Source: an uncultured Spirochaetales bacterium
Lineage (GTDB): Bacteria; Spirochaetota; Spirochaetia; Sphaerochaetales; Sphaerochaetaceae
Length of the DNA stretch: 64,000 bases
NCBI GenBank assembly: GCA_949293595.1
Contig: CASFDW010000001.1
Coordinates: 372,001 to 436,000 of the forward strand
Direction: 5' to 3'
Within the stretch, counting starts at the first letter, position 1; each line of letters opens with the position of its first letter. Position numbers and translations under genes: made by a program. This document shows, piece after piece, positions 35,269 to 43,663 of the stretch. A model generated the notes under the pieces. It made no database searches. It saw only the letters and a program-made list of their open reading frames with translations, and was not told the origin of the DNA.

Positions 35269-36231
35269 TCAATACCCAAGAATCTCTGGAATCAATTTGC
35301 TATATATCTCATATTCTTCCTCAGCATATGCCTGCATTTCTTCTGGTTCCATCCAGCCAGGAGTGTATCCATTTGAAGCAAGCATCGACTGATAAGTATC
35401 ACTTTCATAGCTTTTCTTGAGTGCTTCATAAAGTACATTAAACACGTCATCAGGAGTATCTTTTGGTACACCAAAAGAAAGCCAACAAAGAACACTTACG
35501 TCGATACCACATTCCTTTGCCGTCGGCACCTCAGGGAACAACTCAAATCGTTCATCTGAGAGAACAGCAAGTATTTTTAAATCTCCACTCTGGACCTGGC
35601 TTCTTACTTCAGCTGCCGAAGCACAGATTGCATCGATATGTCCACCCATCAACGCAGTAATCGAAGGAGCTGCGCCTTCAAACGGGATATGATTCAGCGT
35701 GATTCCTGCTGCTTTTTCGAACTGCACTGCTGCTAAATGCCAAATTGCTCCTGTTCCAGAATTTCCAACAGTCACTTGCCCTGGTTTGGATTTTGCATAT
35801 TCAATGAAATCATCCAGTGTTTCGAGTTCCGAATCACTCTTTACAATTATAGCTGCAGGATGATATGAAACTCTTGCTAAAAACCTAAAGTCCGAAGGCT
35901 CTGCATCCGAATTTCCTGCAGGTTTCACCTGAGCAATATCTACTGGAAGATGCGCAATAGTATATCCATCCGCAGGGGCACTGGCACAATACGAAAGAGC
36001 AATTCCACCGCCAGCTCCAGGCCTATTTTCGACAACAACGGGAACGCCTAACTCCTGTTCCATACCAGGTGCAATTGTCCTACAGTTAAGATCCGAGGAA
36101 CCACCGGGATTAGCCTGACAGACAATTGTGATCTGTTTTGACGGAAACGTTTCATTCGCTCCGTTTGCAAAAATAGAAACAGAAACAAGTAAGAAAACAC
36201 TAAGAACGACAAATACCTTTTTCATTATCAT
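35269..36231 (-). CDS. tctC: Tripartite tricarboxylate transporter, periplasmic binding protein TctC (Bug family)
   Basis: Solute receptor. 320 residues. Signal peptide MIMKKVFVVLSVFLLVSVSIFANG with a FANGANE junction, a form I see in spirochaete binding proteins; no lipobox Cys. Family motifs are QITIVCQANPGGSSDLNCR, VVVENRPGAGGG, VTVGNSGTGAIWHLAA and IPFEGAAPSITALMGGHID. The ATG at 36231 follows GGAGGAGGG by 1-5 nt; a second ATG two codons later is possible. First gene of operon B (tctC-tctB-tctA-hpaI-dapA-yhcH). Confidence 0.93.
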   Translation of the reverse strand: MIMKKVFVVLSVFLLVSVSIFANGANETFPSKQITIVCQANPGGSSDLNCRTIAPGMEQELGVPVVVENRPGAGGGIALSYCASAPADGYTIAHLPVDIAQVKPAGNSDAEPSDFRFLARVSYHPAAIIVKSDSELETLDDFIEYAKSKPGQVTVGNSGTGAIWHLAAVQFEKAAGITLNHIPFEGAAPSITALMGGHIDAICASAAEVRSQVQSGDLKILAVLSDERFELFPEVPTAKECGIDVSVLCWLSFGVPKDTPDDVFNVLYEALKKSYESDTYQSMLASNGYTPGWMEPEEMQAYAEEEYEIYSKLIPEILGY

Positions 36232-36246
36232 TCCCTCCTCCTTTTT

Positions 36247-36256
36247 TCATATATGA
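36247..36256 (-). promoter_or_regulatory. Operator-like palindrome before tctC
   Basis: TCATATATGA, the core of the operon A operator (29378-29395), again placed directly upstream of the Shine-Dalgarno site. Confidence 0.5.
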
Positions 36257-36740
36257 TTATTAATAATCACATTTGATTATAATTTTATAATAAACTAAAT
36301 TTAATAATTGTCAAATAATAATTTACGTGGATTAAATATTATTGTCATACAAATATAAATAACTATTGTTTTTTACTACATATTTTATTATCAATACAGA
36401 ATATATTAGCATAATGATATTTTTCAGAATTCTCCAGATATTTGCAATTTTAATGAAAGCATCAATTATCATACAAATGGATAAAATAAGCACAAAAACA
36501 ATATTGTATTATCAATGATAAATCTTAAGTAACAGGATAATATCAATATTTACAACGATATTGGAGCAAAAAAGCTATTGTATTACCAACCAGAAAAAAC
36601 AAATATCAACAGTTTACCAATCTTCGAACCAACATGATGGAAGCATCGCCGGTTCGATGCTTCCGATAACTCCCAACATGATGTTTATCCAAACACAACC
36701 TTTGATAACAAATATAAACATCTGTACTATTCAGTTTGTC
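36257..36740. other. AT-rich 0.5-kb spacer between the FGGY kinase and tctC
   Basis: No coding potential. It holds the operon B promoter and sites, a variant TTATCATACAA at 36466-36476, and a GC-rich hairpin (stem GGAAGCATCG/CGATGCTTCC, 36639-36664) flanked by two direct copies of CCAACATGATG (36629-36639 and 36673-36683). No clear terminator follows the kinase. Confidence 0.6.
36285..36314 (-). promoter_or_regulatory. Predicted promoter of operon B
   Basis: Minus-strand TTGACA (36309-36314), 18 bp, TTATAA (36285-36290). It is flanked by TTGTCATACAA (36342-36352) upstream and TCATATATGA downstream, the same layout as operon A. Confidence 0.6.
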
Positions 36741-38333
36741 TTAATTGTCCTGTTTATCGAATGCTTTTACCGCAGCTCTTTCTGCATCAAGCCCAGTCAG
36801 GTATCTTCGATAGTAAATATCAAATCCTTTGCAATCTTCTTCTGCTGGACAAATGACAACACTTTGTGAATCAGAAAAGACCTCCTTGCTAAGATATTCT
36901 GCCAAAGTTGTATCCTTACGAGAAATCATATAATCTGCCAAAACCGCAATACCCCATGCCCCTCCTTCACCTGCAGTTGAAAGAGCTCTTACAGGGGTTT
37001 TAAGCGCGGAAGCCATCATCTTAAGCCCAACTTCCGTAGTTTTAAAAAATCCTCCATGCCCACTCATAACATCAAGGACAACTCCCTCTTTTTCAAACAA
37101 GATATCCAACCCCACTCTCATTGCGGCAACAGCGGAATATAGTTCACTCCTCATGAAATTTGCCAAATTAAAAGAAGCTCCACGAAGACGGAGAAACATA
37201 GGATGACCATAATCAAGACCAATAATCGGTTCTCCAGAAATATAATTATAAGATACAAGTCCTCCACAATCCGCAGCGGAATCAAGGGAAATGGACAGTA
37301 GAGTGTCATAAAGCTTTCCTTTTCCAACTTTTATTCCAAAAGACATCAATACTTCGTTAAACAAGGAAATCCATGCGTCATATGACCCGGTACAATTGTT
37401 GGTATGAGCCATTGCGACAAGAGAACCATCAGGCGTCGTAACCAAATCCAGTTCCTTGTAAATTCCGACAAGAGGCTTTTCCAATACCACCATGGCGAAA
37501 GCAGATGTCCCTGCACTTACATTTCCAGTTCTTGGAAGAATTGAATTAGTCGCAACCATACCTGTTCCGGCATCACCTTCCGGAGGACACATTGGACAAC
37601 CTGGTTCAAGATCATTACCAGAATCCAGTAATTTTGCACCTTCTGCACTAAGCATCCCGGCATTTTCCCCTGCAACAAGAACTTTTGGAAAAATTTTGAA
37701 AACATCATAACCATATCGATCTACAAAAAGCCTGGCTGCCTCTGCATCATAATTCTTTTTTGAGATGTCAACAGGAAACATTCCCGAAGCATCTCCTATT
37801 CCTACCACTTTCACCCCTGTCAAAAGTTTATGTACATAACTGGAAAGAGTGCTTACATGATCAAGTTTATTGAGATAACCAGCATGCGCTTTTATTTCAT
37901 GCAAGAGATGACTGATGGTCCATCGTTGGGGTATTGGATAATTAAATAGCTTCGTAAGTTCTTCAGATTCTTCACCTGTGATTGTATTTCTCCATGTAAT
38001 GAACGGTGCAAGCAACCGATCGTCGGAATCAAATGCCATATACCCATGCATCATTGCGCTGATTCCAATGGCCGCCACTTTTTTCAAAACAATACCATAC
38101 TTATCCAACACATCTTTCTTTAGACATGAATAACATCCTGCAAGTCCTTTACGAACATCTTCCTCATGATAGGTCCATATTCCATTTTCGTACAAATTCT
38201 CCCAATCATATGCCCCAGATGCCAAAGGCTTCTTTTCTGATGAAATCAATATGGCCTTGATTCTTGTCGACCCCAGCTCAATTCCAAGAACACAGTTTCC
38301 AGCTTTCAATTCAAAAGCAATCTTATCATTCAT
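36741..38333 (-). CDS. FGGY-family carbohydrate kinase
   Basis: Phosphorylates a ketose, polyol or similar sugar. 530 residues. The N-terminal actin-like domain has GIELGSTRIKAILI; GISAMMHGYMAFD and the second-domain ATP motif AGTSAFAMVV follow, and the FGGY-like signature is GHGGFFKTTEVG with GEGGAWGIAV. Transcribed alone on the minus strand behind an AT-rich leader; no obvious operator of the A/B type was seen upstream. A natural partner for the FucI-like isomerase (aldose to ketose to ketose phosphate). Substrate not deducible. Confidence 0.87.
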   Translation of the reverse strand: MNDKIAFELKAGNCVLGIELGSTRIKAILISSEKKPLASGAYDWENLYENGIWTYHEEDVRKGLAGCYSCLKKDVLDKYGIVLKKVAAIGISAMMHGYMAFDSDDRLLAPFITWRNTITGEESEELTKLFNYPIPQRWTISHLLHEIKAHAGYLNKLDHVSTLSSYVHKLLTGVKVVGIGDASGMFPVDISKKNYDAEAARLFVDRYGYDVFKIFPKVLVAGENAGMLSAEGAKLLDSGNDLEPGCPMCPPEGDAGTGMVATNSILPRTGNVSAGTSAFAMVVLEKPLVGIYKELDLVTTPDGSLVAMAHTNNCTGSYDAWISLFNEVLMSFGIKVGKGKLYDTLLSISLDSAADCGGLVSYNYISGEPIIGLDYGHPMFLRLRGASFNLANFMRSELYSAVAAMRVGLDILFEKEGVVLDVMSGHGGFFKTTEVGLKMMASALKTPVRALSTAGEGGAWGIAVLADYMISRKDTTLAEYLSKEVFSDSQSVVICPAEEDCKGFDIYYRRYLTGLDAERAAVKAFDKQDN

Positions 38334-38670
38334 ATACTTCTCCTAAAAACAAGATTTCCACTAAGGAACAAACTTCATGACATCGACAGAGCAAGAAAAC
38401 AACTTTCCATCTTACAGTGAAAACTAAGAATTCAGATGAAATGAGATAATAAAGATATTTTAAACTTTTTACTGAACAAAAATGAAAAACCACAGAGAAT
38501 ACAGTTTTCTCAAATGTTCACACCGTTCTTTATGATCATTCACCAAAACTTCAAACCACTTATAAGAGAGGAGTTCAATGTACCATCCTGCCTTTTGTAA
38601 GAGTATATTTGAGTAATTACGTAAAATGCAAACAAAAAAAGCTAACAAATGAAAAATCAAAAGCACATAC
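38334..38670. other. AT-rich spacer at the right edge of the island
   Basis: Holds the kinase leader. A 67-codon reading frame on the minus strand (38469-38672) has no start signals and no recognisable content. No tRNA, integrase or IS end was seen. Confidence 0.55.
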
Positions 38671-38691
38671 AAAAGCCCTCCAGAGGAGGGC
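38671..38691 (-). terminator. Terminator of the gltX-glyS-tyrS group
   Basis: Minus strand: 7-bp stem GCCCTCC/GGAGGGC with a 3-nt loop, followed by TTTTG. Directly after tyrS; it marks the right boundary between GC-rich host DNA and the AT-rich island. Confidence 0.85.
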
Positions 38692-38704
38692 CCTTACATG
38701 GATT

Positions 38705-39949
38705 TCAACTTATGACGACCTTGAAAAACCTCTTCTTTCCAGCCTTGAGAAGGAATTCACCATCCTTGGCCATGTCAAGGGTTATCATTGTCTTCGGATC
38801 CGTGTATTTCACGCCGTTTATCTCGGCCCCGCCCTGTGTGACAAGCCTGCGGGCCTCGCCGTTGCTGGCGGTCAGTCCACTTCTGGTGTATAGATTCAAT
38901 ATACCCATGCCATCAGGAAGGAATTCGTTCTCAGGAATCTCGGTCTGAGGCATCCCCTCCATGTTACCTCCAGTGGAGAACAGGCTCTTTGCGGCATTGA
39001 GGGCCTTGTCCGCCTCCTCCTCCCCGTGGATGATCTTCGTGACCTCGTAGGCAAGACGCTCCTTGGCCTCGTTTATGTTCCTGCCATCCCTGCCATATCC
39101 GGCGATCTCGTCGAGATCCATGAACGTGAAGAGCTTCATGAACCTGATCACATCGTCGTCATTGACGTTCCTCCAGTACTGGAAGAAATCGTACGGACTG
39201 TACAGGTCCGGTGCCAAGAAGACAGCCCCCTTCTCGCTCTTGCCCATCTTCTTTCCATCGCTGCGCATGATCAGGTTGAACGTGAGTCCGTAGCATTCCG
39301 GACCACCCATCCTTCCGATTAGGTCAATTCCTGCCACGATGTTCCCCCATTGGTCGGCACCTCCGATCTGGAGACGGCATCCGGCCTTCTGGTTCAGCAT
39401 GTAGAAATCATAGCTCTGAAGAAGCTGGTAGTTGAACTCGATGAACGAGAGACCCCTCTCGAGGCGCTGCTTGACACCCTCGAATGTAAGCATCCTGTTC
39501 ACGCTGAAATACTTTCCGACATCGCGGAGGAAGCTGATATAGTTCAGATCCACCAGCCAGTCGGCATTGTTCATCATCCTCGCATGCCCCATTCCGGACG
39601 AAGGATTCTCGGAGAAGTCGACAACCTTGGAAAGCTGCTTCTTGATGTTCTCGACGTTGCTCGCAATCTGCTCGACGGAAAGGATCTTCCTCATCTCGGT
39701 CTTTCCGGACGGATCCCCGATGAGGCCTGTGCCTCCGCCGACGAGCGCAATCGGGTTATGACCAGCTTCCTGCAGGTGGTGCATCGCGAAGAACGGGACG
39801 ATATGTCCGACATGAAGGCTGGGACCGGTCGGATCGACGCCGCAGTAGAATGTCACCTTCTCCCTGTCCATCAGGTCGCTGAGCCCCTGCTCATCCGTGA
39901 AATCCTTGACAAACCCCCTGTCGACAAGTACCTGTAAGGCTTTGTTCAT
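38705..39949 (-). CDS. tyrS: Tyrosyl-tRNA synthetase
   Basis: Charges tRNA-Tyr. 414 residues. HIGH-type PSLHVGHI near residue 45, YQLLQSYDF and GADQWGN in the tyrosine pocket, KKMGKSEKGA as the KMSKS loop, and a C-terminal S4 RNA-binding domain (SNGEARRLVTQGGAEING). Third of three synthetase genes in a row, 3 bp after glyS. Confidence 0.96.
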   Translation of the reverse strand: MNKALQVLVDRGFVKDFTDEQGLSDLMDREKVTFYCGVDPTGPSLHVGHIVPFFAMHHLQEAGHNPIALVGGGTGLIGDPSGKTEMRKILSVEQIASNVENIKKQLSKVVDFSENPSSGMGHARMMNNADWLVDLNYISFLRDVGKYFSVNRMLTFEGVKQRLERGLSFIEFNYQLLQSYDFYMLNQKAGCRLQIGGADQWGNIVAGIDLIGRMGGPECYGLTFNLIMRSDGKKMGKSEKGAVFLAPDLYSPYDFFQYWRNVNDDDVIRFMKLFTFMDLDEIAGYGRDGRNINEAKERLAYEVTKIIHGEEEADKALNAAKSLFSTGGNMEGMPQTEIPENEFLPDGMGILNLYTRSGLTASNGEARRLVTQGGAEINGVKYTDPKTMITLDMAKDGEFLLKAGKKRFFKVVIS

Positions 39950-39952
39950 CGT

Positions 39953-41278
39953 CTACACCCTCTTGTAATCCTTGTCCGCCTGCTGGATGAACGGGACAAT
40001 CTGCGACACGGAGATCCTCTCCTGTGTCATGGAATCGCGGAAGCGGACCGTGACTGTCTGATCCTGGAGACTCTGGTAGTCGACGGTGATGCAGTACGGT
40101 GTTCCGATCTCGTCCATCCTCCTGTATCTCCTGCCAACGGCTCCGGACTGGTCGAAGAACGTGGAGAAATGGAACCGGAGATCCTTTTCAAGATTCCTGG
40201 CATACTCGCCGAGTCCGTCCTTCTTCACGAGCGGGAGGACGGCGACCTTGACAGGTGCGATTGCGGGATGGAAATGAAGGACCGTCCTGATGTCCCCTTC
40301 CGGTGTCTGCTCCTCGTCATATGCGTCACTGAGGGCCATGAGCACGTTCCTTGTGAGACCGGCACTGGTCTCGACGACATACGGGATGTATCTCTCGTTC
40401 GTCTCCGGATCGAGGTAAGTCATATCCTTGCCGCTGAACTTCTGGTGCTGCGTCAGGTCGTAATCGGTCCTGGAATGCACGCCCTCGAGCTCCTGCCAGC
40501 CCATCGGGAACAGGAACTGGATGTCGTATGCGTCCTTTGCATAGAACGCGAGCTCGTCCGGCCCATGCTGGTGCCATCTCAGGCTGTCGGGACGGATGCC
40601 CATCTTATGATAATAGTTCATCCTCTCGTTCCTCCAGTACGGGAACCATTCATCCTCCGTGCCGGGACGGCAGAAGAACTGCATCTCCATCTGCTCGAAC
40701 TCGCAGGAGCGGAATATGAAGTTCTTCGTGGTTATCTCGTTCCTGAACGATTTTCCAATCTGTGCGATGCCGAACGGGACCTTCACACGCGATGACTGGA
40801 GAACGTTCTTGAAATCCACATAGATTCCCTGTGCGGTCTCCGGGCGGAGATACACGACCGACGCGCTGTCCGTATTGGCTCCGATGTGGGTCTGGAACAT
40901 CAGGTTGAAGTTCCTGGGCGCCGTGAAGCTGTCCTTGTTGCCGCACACGGGACATGGTTTGGAAAGATCGATCTGATCCGCACGGAAACGGCTCTTGCAG
41001 CATTTGCAGTCGACCATCGGATCGGTGAAGTTGGATACATGGCCGCTGGCCTCCCATACACGCGGATGCATGAGGATGGATGCATCGAGCCCGACGATGT
41101 CGTCATGCAGCCTGGTCATCTCCTTCCACCAGAAATCCCTTATGTTGTTCTTGAGCTCGACGCCCATCGGACCGTAGTCATACGCCCCGTTGAGCCCACC
41201 GTATATCTCACTCGACTGGAAGATGAAGCCCCTCCTCCTGCAAAGCGATACGATCTTATCCATTGTTACTTCACTCAT
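39953..41278 (-). CDS. glyS: Glycyl-tRNA synthetase, single-chain (alpha2) type
   Basis: Class II synthetase of the archaeal/eukaryotic-like homodimeric form. 441 residues. Motif 1 region YDYGPMGVELKNNIRDFWW; a zinc ribbon with CKCCKSRF...CPVCGNKD; RPETAQGIYVDF; motif 2 FRNEITTKNFIFRSCEFEQME; and a C-terminal anticodon-binding domain. The start overlaps gltX by 8 bp. This form is usual in spirochaetes, unlike the tetrameric GlyQ/GlyS of most bacteria. Confidence 0.96.
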   Translation of the reverse strand: MSEVTMDKIVSLCRRRGFIFQSSEIYGGLNGAYDYGPMGVELKNNIRDFWWKEMTRLHDDIVGLDASILMHPRVWEASGHVSNFTDPMVDCKCCKSRFRADQIDLSKPCPVCGNKDSFTAPRNFNLMFQTHIGANTDSASVVYLRPETAQGIYVDFKNVLQSSRVKVPFGIAQIGKSFRNEITTKNFIFRSCEFEQMEMQFFCRPGTEDEWFPYWRNERMNYYHKMGIRPDSLRWHQHGPDELAFYAKDAYDIQFLFPMGWQELEGVHSRTDYDLTQHQKFSGKDMTYLDPETNERYIPYVVETSAGLTRNVLMALSDAYDEEQTPEGDIRTVLHFHPAIAPVKVAVLPLVKKDGLGEYARNLEKDLRFHFSTFFDQSGAVGRRYRRMDEIGTPYCITVDYQSLQDQTVTVRFRDSMTQERISVSQIVPFIQQADKDYKRV

Positions 41279-42755
41279 TTTTAGCCTCCAAAATACCTAT
41301 TGCCCTGTTTATCCTTTTTTCAGTCTCCTCCAATCCGAGCAGTGATATGGAATCGAACAGCGGTAGCGACACCGTCGAATTGGTGATCGCGACCCTGAGC
41401 GGCTGGAACACTCCGTTGACCTTCACGCCGAGCCCGGCTGCGAGAGAGGACAGATCCTCCTCGATCTTCCCGTACTCACGGCCCTCCTTCAAACCTGAAA
41501 GAAGGATCTCCGAGCCCTTTTCCAATGCGGAAAGGGTGTTGTCCGCGTCGCTTCCCTTGGCACAATACACAGCCGCATCCACGACAGGCTCGTCGACAAA
41601 GATGAAAGCCGACAGCGGAACGATGTCGGAAAGGACCTTCATCCTCTCCTTTGCCGCAGGAACGAGCTTCCTGACAAGCTCGAGCTCGTCCTCAGACGGG
41701 TTTTCCCCGATGAAGCCGGCCTTGACGAGATAAGGCAGCACGAGCTCCTCAAGACGGCTGTTTTCACAAGCCCTTATGTAATAGCCGTTGAACCAGTCGA
41801 GCTTCTTATAGTCGAACACGCCGGGAGCCTTGTGGATGTTTTCGATCCTGAAGCACTTCTCAAGTTCCTCCTTGCTGAAGAATTCGGTGGATCCGTCCAG
41901 GGACCACCCGACCAGCGTGACGTAATTTATGATGGCCTCGGGCAGATACCCCTTCTCCCTGAAATCCCTGAGGCTCGTCGAGCCGTGGCGCTTGGAAAGT
42001 TTCTGACCGTCCTTTCCCATGACCATCGGGAGATGGCAGTATACGGGGGGTTCCCAGCCGAACGCCTCGTACAACAGGATGTGAAGCGGACCTGACGGAA
42101 TCCATTCCTGAGCCCTCATTATGTGCGTGATACCCATCAGATGGTCGTCGATCACGTTGGCAAGATGATAGGTGGGGAACCCGTCGGACTTCAGCAGTAT
42201 GGGATCCGGGGACACATCCCTGTTCCTCCTCGTGATGTCGCCCATGAGTATGTCGTGGAACGTGGTCTTTCCCTCTGTGGGGACCTTGAGCCTTATGACG
42301 GGCTTTATGCCCTGTCTCTCATACTCCGCACGCTCCTCATCCGTGAGATCCGCACAATGCCGGTCATATCCCTGGTACTCGCTCTTGGAGGCAACCTGTT
42401 CCGCCCTGAGCTTCTCCAGACGCTCCGGACTGCAATAGCAGTAATAGGCCTTCCCGTCCCTCACAAGCTGTTCGGCATACTTCCTGTAGAGCTCGAACCT
42501 TTCGGACTGGATGTAAGGTCCGCATGGACCTCCGACAACGGGACCCTCGTCCCATTTTATTCCAAGCCAGTCCAGGGTCTGGTAAAGGTCGTCAAGGGAT
42601 TCGTCGCTGTATCTCTCCCTGTCGGTATCCTCCACACGGAGTATGAACCTGCCACCCGAGGACCTGGCGAAGAAATAATTGAACAAAGCGGTGCGCACCC
42701 CACCTATGTGTTGCAGCCCTGTCGGCGACGGGGCATAACGGACGCGAACTTCCAT
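41271..42755 (-). CDS. gltX: Glutamyl-tRNA synthetase
   Basis: Charges tRNA-Glu. 494 residues starting MEVRVRYAPSPTGLQHIGG (HIGH motif QHIGG). The KMSKS loop is KLSKRHGS near residue 240. The ATG at 42755 has AGGAGAGG 6 nt upstream; the reading frame runs 27 codons further but through the upstream terminator. No separate GlnRS or GatCAB is in view, so whether the enzyme is discriminating cannot be told. First of gltX-glyS-tyrS. Confidence 0.95.
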   Translation of the reverse strand: MEVRVRYAPSPTGLQHIGGVRTALFNYFFARSSGGRFILRVEDTDRERYSDESLDDLYQTLDWLGIKWDEGPVVGGPCGPYIQSERFELYRKYAEQLVRDGKAYYCYCSPERLEKLRAEQVASKSEYQGYDRHCADLTDEERAEYERQGIKPVIRLKVPTEGKTTFHDILMGDITRRNRDVSPDPILLKSDGFPTYHLANVIDDHLMGITHIMRAQEWIPSGPLHILLYEAFGWEPPVYCHLPMVMGKDGQKLSKRHGSTSLRDFREKGYLPEAIINYVTLVGWSLDGSTEFFSKEELEKCFRIENIHKAPGVFDYKKLDWFNGYYIRACENSRLEELVLPYLVKAGFIGENPSEDELELVRKLVPAAKERMKVLSDIVPLSAFIFVDEPVVDAAVYCAKGSDADNTLSALEKGSEILLSGLKEGREYGKIEEDLSSLAAGLGVKVNGVFQPLRVAITNSTVSLPLFDSISLLGLEETEKRINRAIGILEAKNE

Positions 42756-42770
42756 TCTTCCTCTCCTAAT

Positions 42771-42803
42771 CAAAAGAAAAACATCCACTGATGATGCGGA
42801 TGT
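42771..42803 (-). terminator. Terminator of the PHP-RloA-RloB-LuxR-hydrolase operon
   Basis: Minus strand: stem ACATCC/GGATGT (42781-42786 with 42798-42803), 11-nt loop, then TTTTCTTTT. It separates the operon from gltX. Confidence 0.75.
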
Positions 42804-42832
42804 CAATATACTAATTTTTTTTAGGGATTTGC

Positions 42833-43663
42833 TCAACCTTCAGAAAGGAATCTCACGCTTTCTGAAACAGCTTTCGCATAGGCCTCCCTGTTTTTATCAT
42901 AATAAAGGTAATGGCTTCCGCCGTCGACATATGAAATCCGCGCACAAGGCGGCAAAACCACGTCGCCGATGCCGGCCAGCGCATCTTCCGTCCCCAAAAG
43001 GACGAGAGTCGGAACATCGTAGACCGAAATCGCACGGGATGCATCATCCTGCAACTTCAGAAGCTCCAGGAACGGACCTGGATACAGATGGCTCCAGTAC
43101 TCCCTTCCGAGGTATCCGTCGTCGCACGGCGCACCCTCGTAAAGCAACTTGTATCCGGGATCGGATTTCCATGGGACCGGGGCATCCTTACCAGCCTTGA
43201 GCATGCCCTTGAGAAGAATGCGCGGCACCTTGGTCCTGAGGGAGAACGCAGGGCTGGAAAGAACCGCCCTGGAGTATTCAGGAGAGAACGGGGAAAGCAC
43301 GGCAAGCAGGCATCCCATGGAGTGGGCCACGACAAAAAGGCGGTCGTACCTGTCCAGAAGATATCGGGACGCGTTGTCCACAAGCCCCTGCCAGTCACGC
43401 GCCGAGCTGGAGACGAAATCCCTTCCACATGTGCCCATTCCCGGCAGACGCGGCACGAACACGTCGTGTCCCGCGCAAAAGAGCTCCCTGGCGGGGCTCA
43501 CAAGCTCGCCGGGATATCCGGCATACCCGTGGATCAGCAGGACTGCGGACGCAGGGGCCGGGTCATGGAGCATGGAGAACGACCTTGCGGCCCCGCAAGG
43601 TGCGCACGAGTCTGAATAAAGTCCGTCATACCATGATGGGGGAACCGAAAAACCGGTCACCAT
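42833..43663 (-). CDS. Alpha/beta hydrolase (carboxylesterase/monoacylglycerol-lipase-like)
   Basis: 276 residues. The oxyanion region is LLIHGYAGYPGE, the nucleophile elbow is VVAHSMGC (Ser in HSMG), the acid lies near GTEDALAG, and the catalytic His is in DGGSHYLYYD. Similar in layout to carboxylesterase Est30 and monoacylglycerol lipases, so a lipid ester is a likely substrate, but none is proven. The ATG at 43663 has AGGAGG 5-6 nt upstream inside the LuxR gene and overlaps its stop by 7 bp. Last gene of the five-gene operon. Confidence 0.82.
   Translation of the reverse strand: MVTGFSVPPSWYDGLYSDSCAPCGAARSFSMLHDPAPASAVLLIHGYAGYPGELVSPARELFCAGHDVFVPRLPGMGTCGRDFVSSSARDWQGLVDNASRYLLDRYDRLFVVAHSMGCLLAVLSPFSPEYSRAVLSSPAFSLRTKVPRILLKGMLKAGKDAPVPWKSDPGYKLLYEGAPCDDGYLGREYWSHLYPGPFLELLKLQDDASRAISVYDVPTLVLLGTEDALAGIGDVVLPPCARISYVDGGSHYLYYDKNREAYAKAVSESVRFLSEG

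Noticed and set aside
36639..36664. Hairpin as the kinase terminator
   Set aside because: No T-run follows on either strand and it lies about 80 bp beyond the stop codon.
38469..38672. 67-codon hydrophobic ORF in the spacer right of the island
   Set aside because: AT-rich random-looking frame that runs into the tyrS terminator; no start signals.
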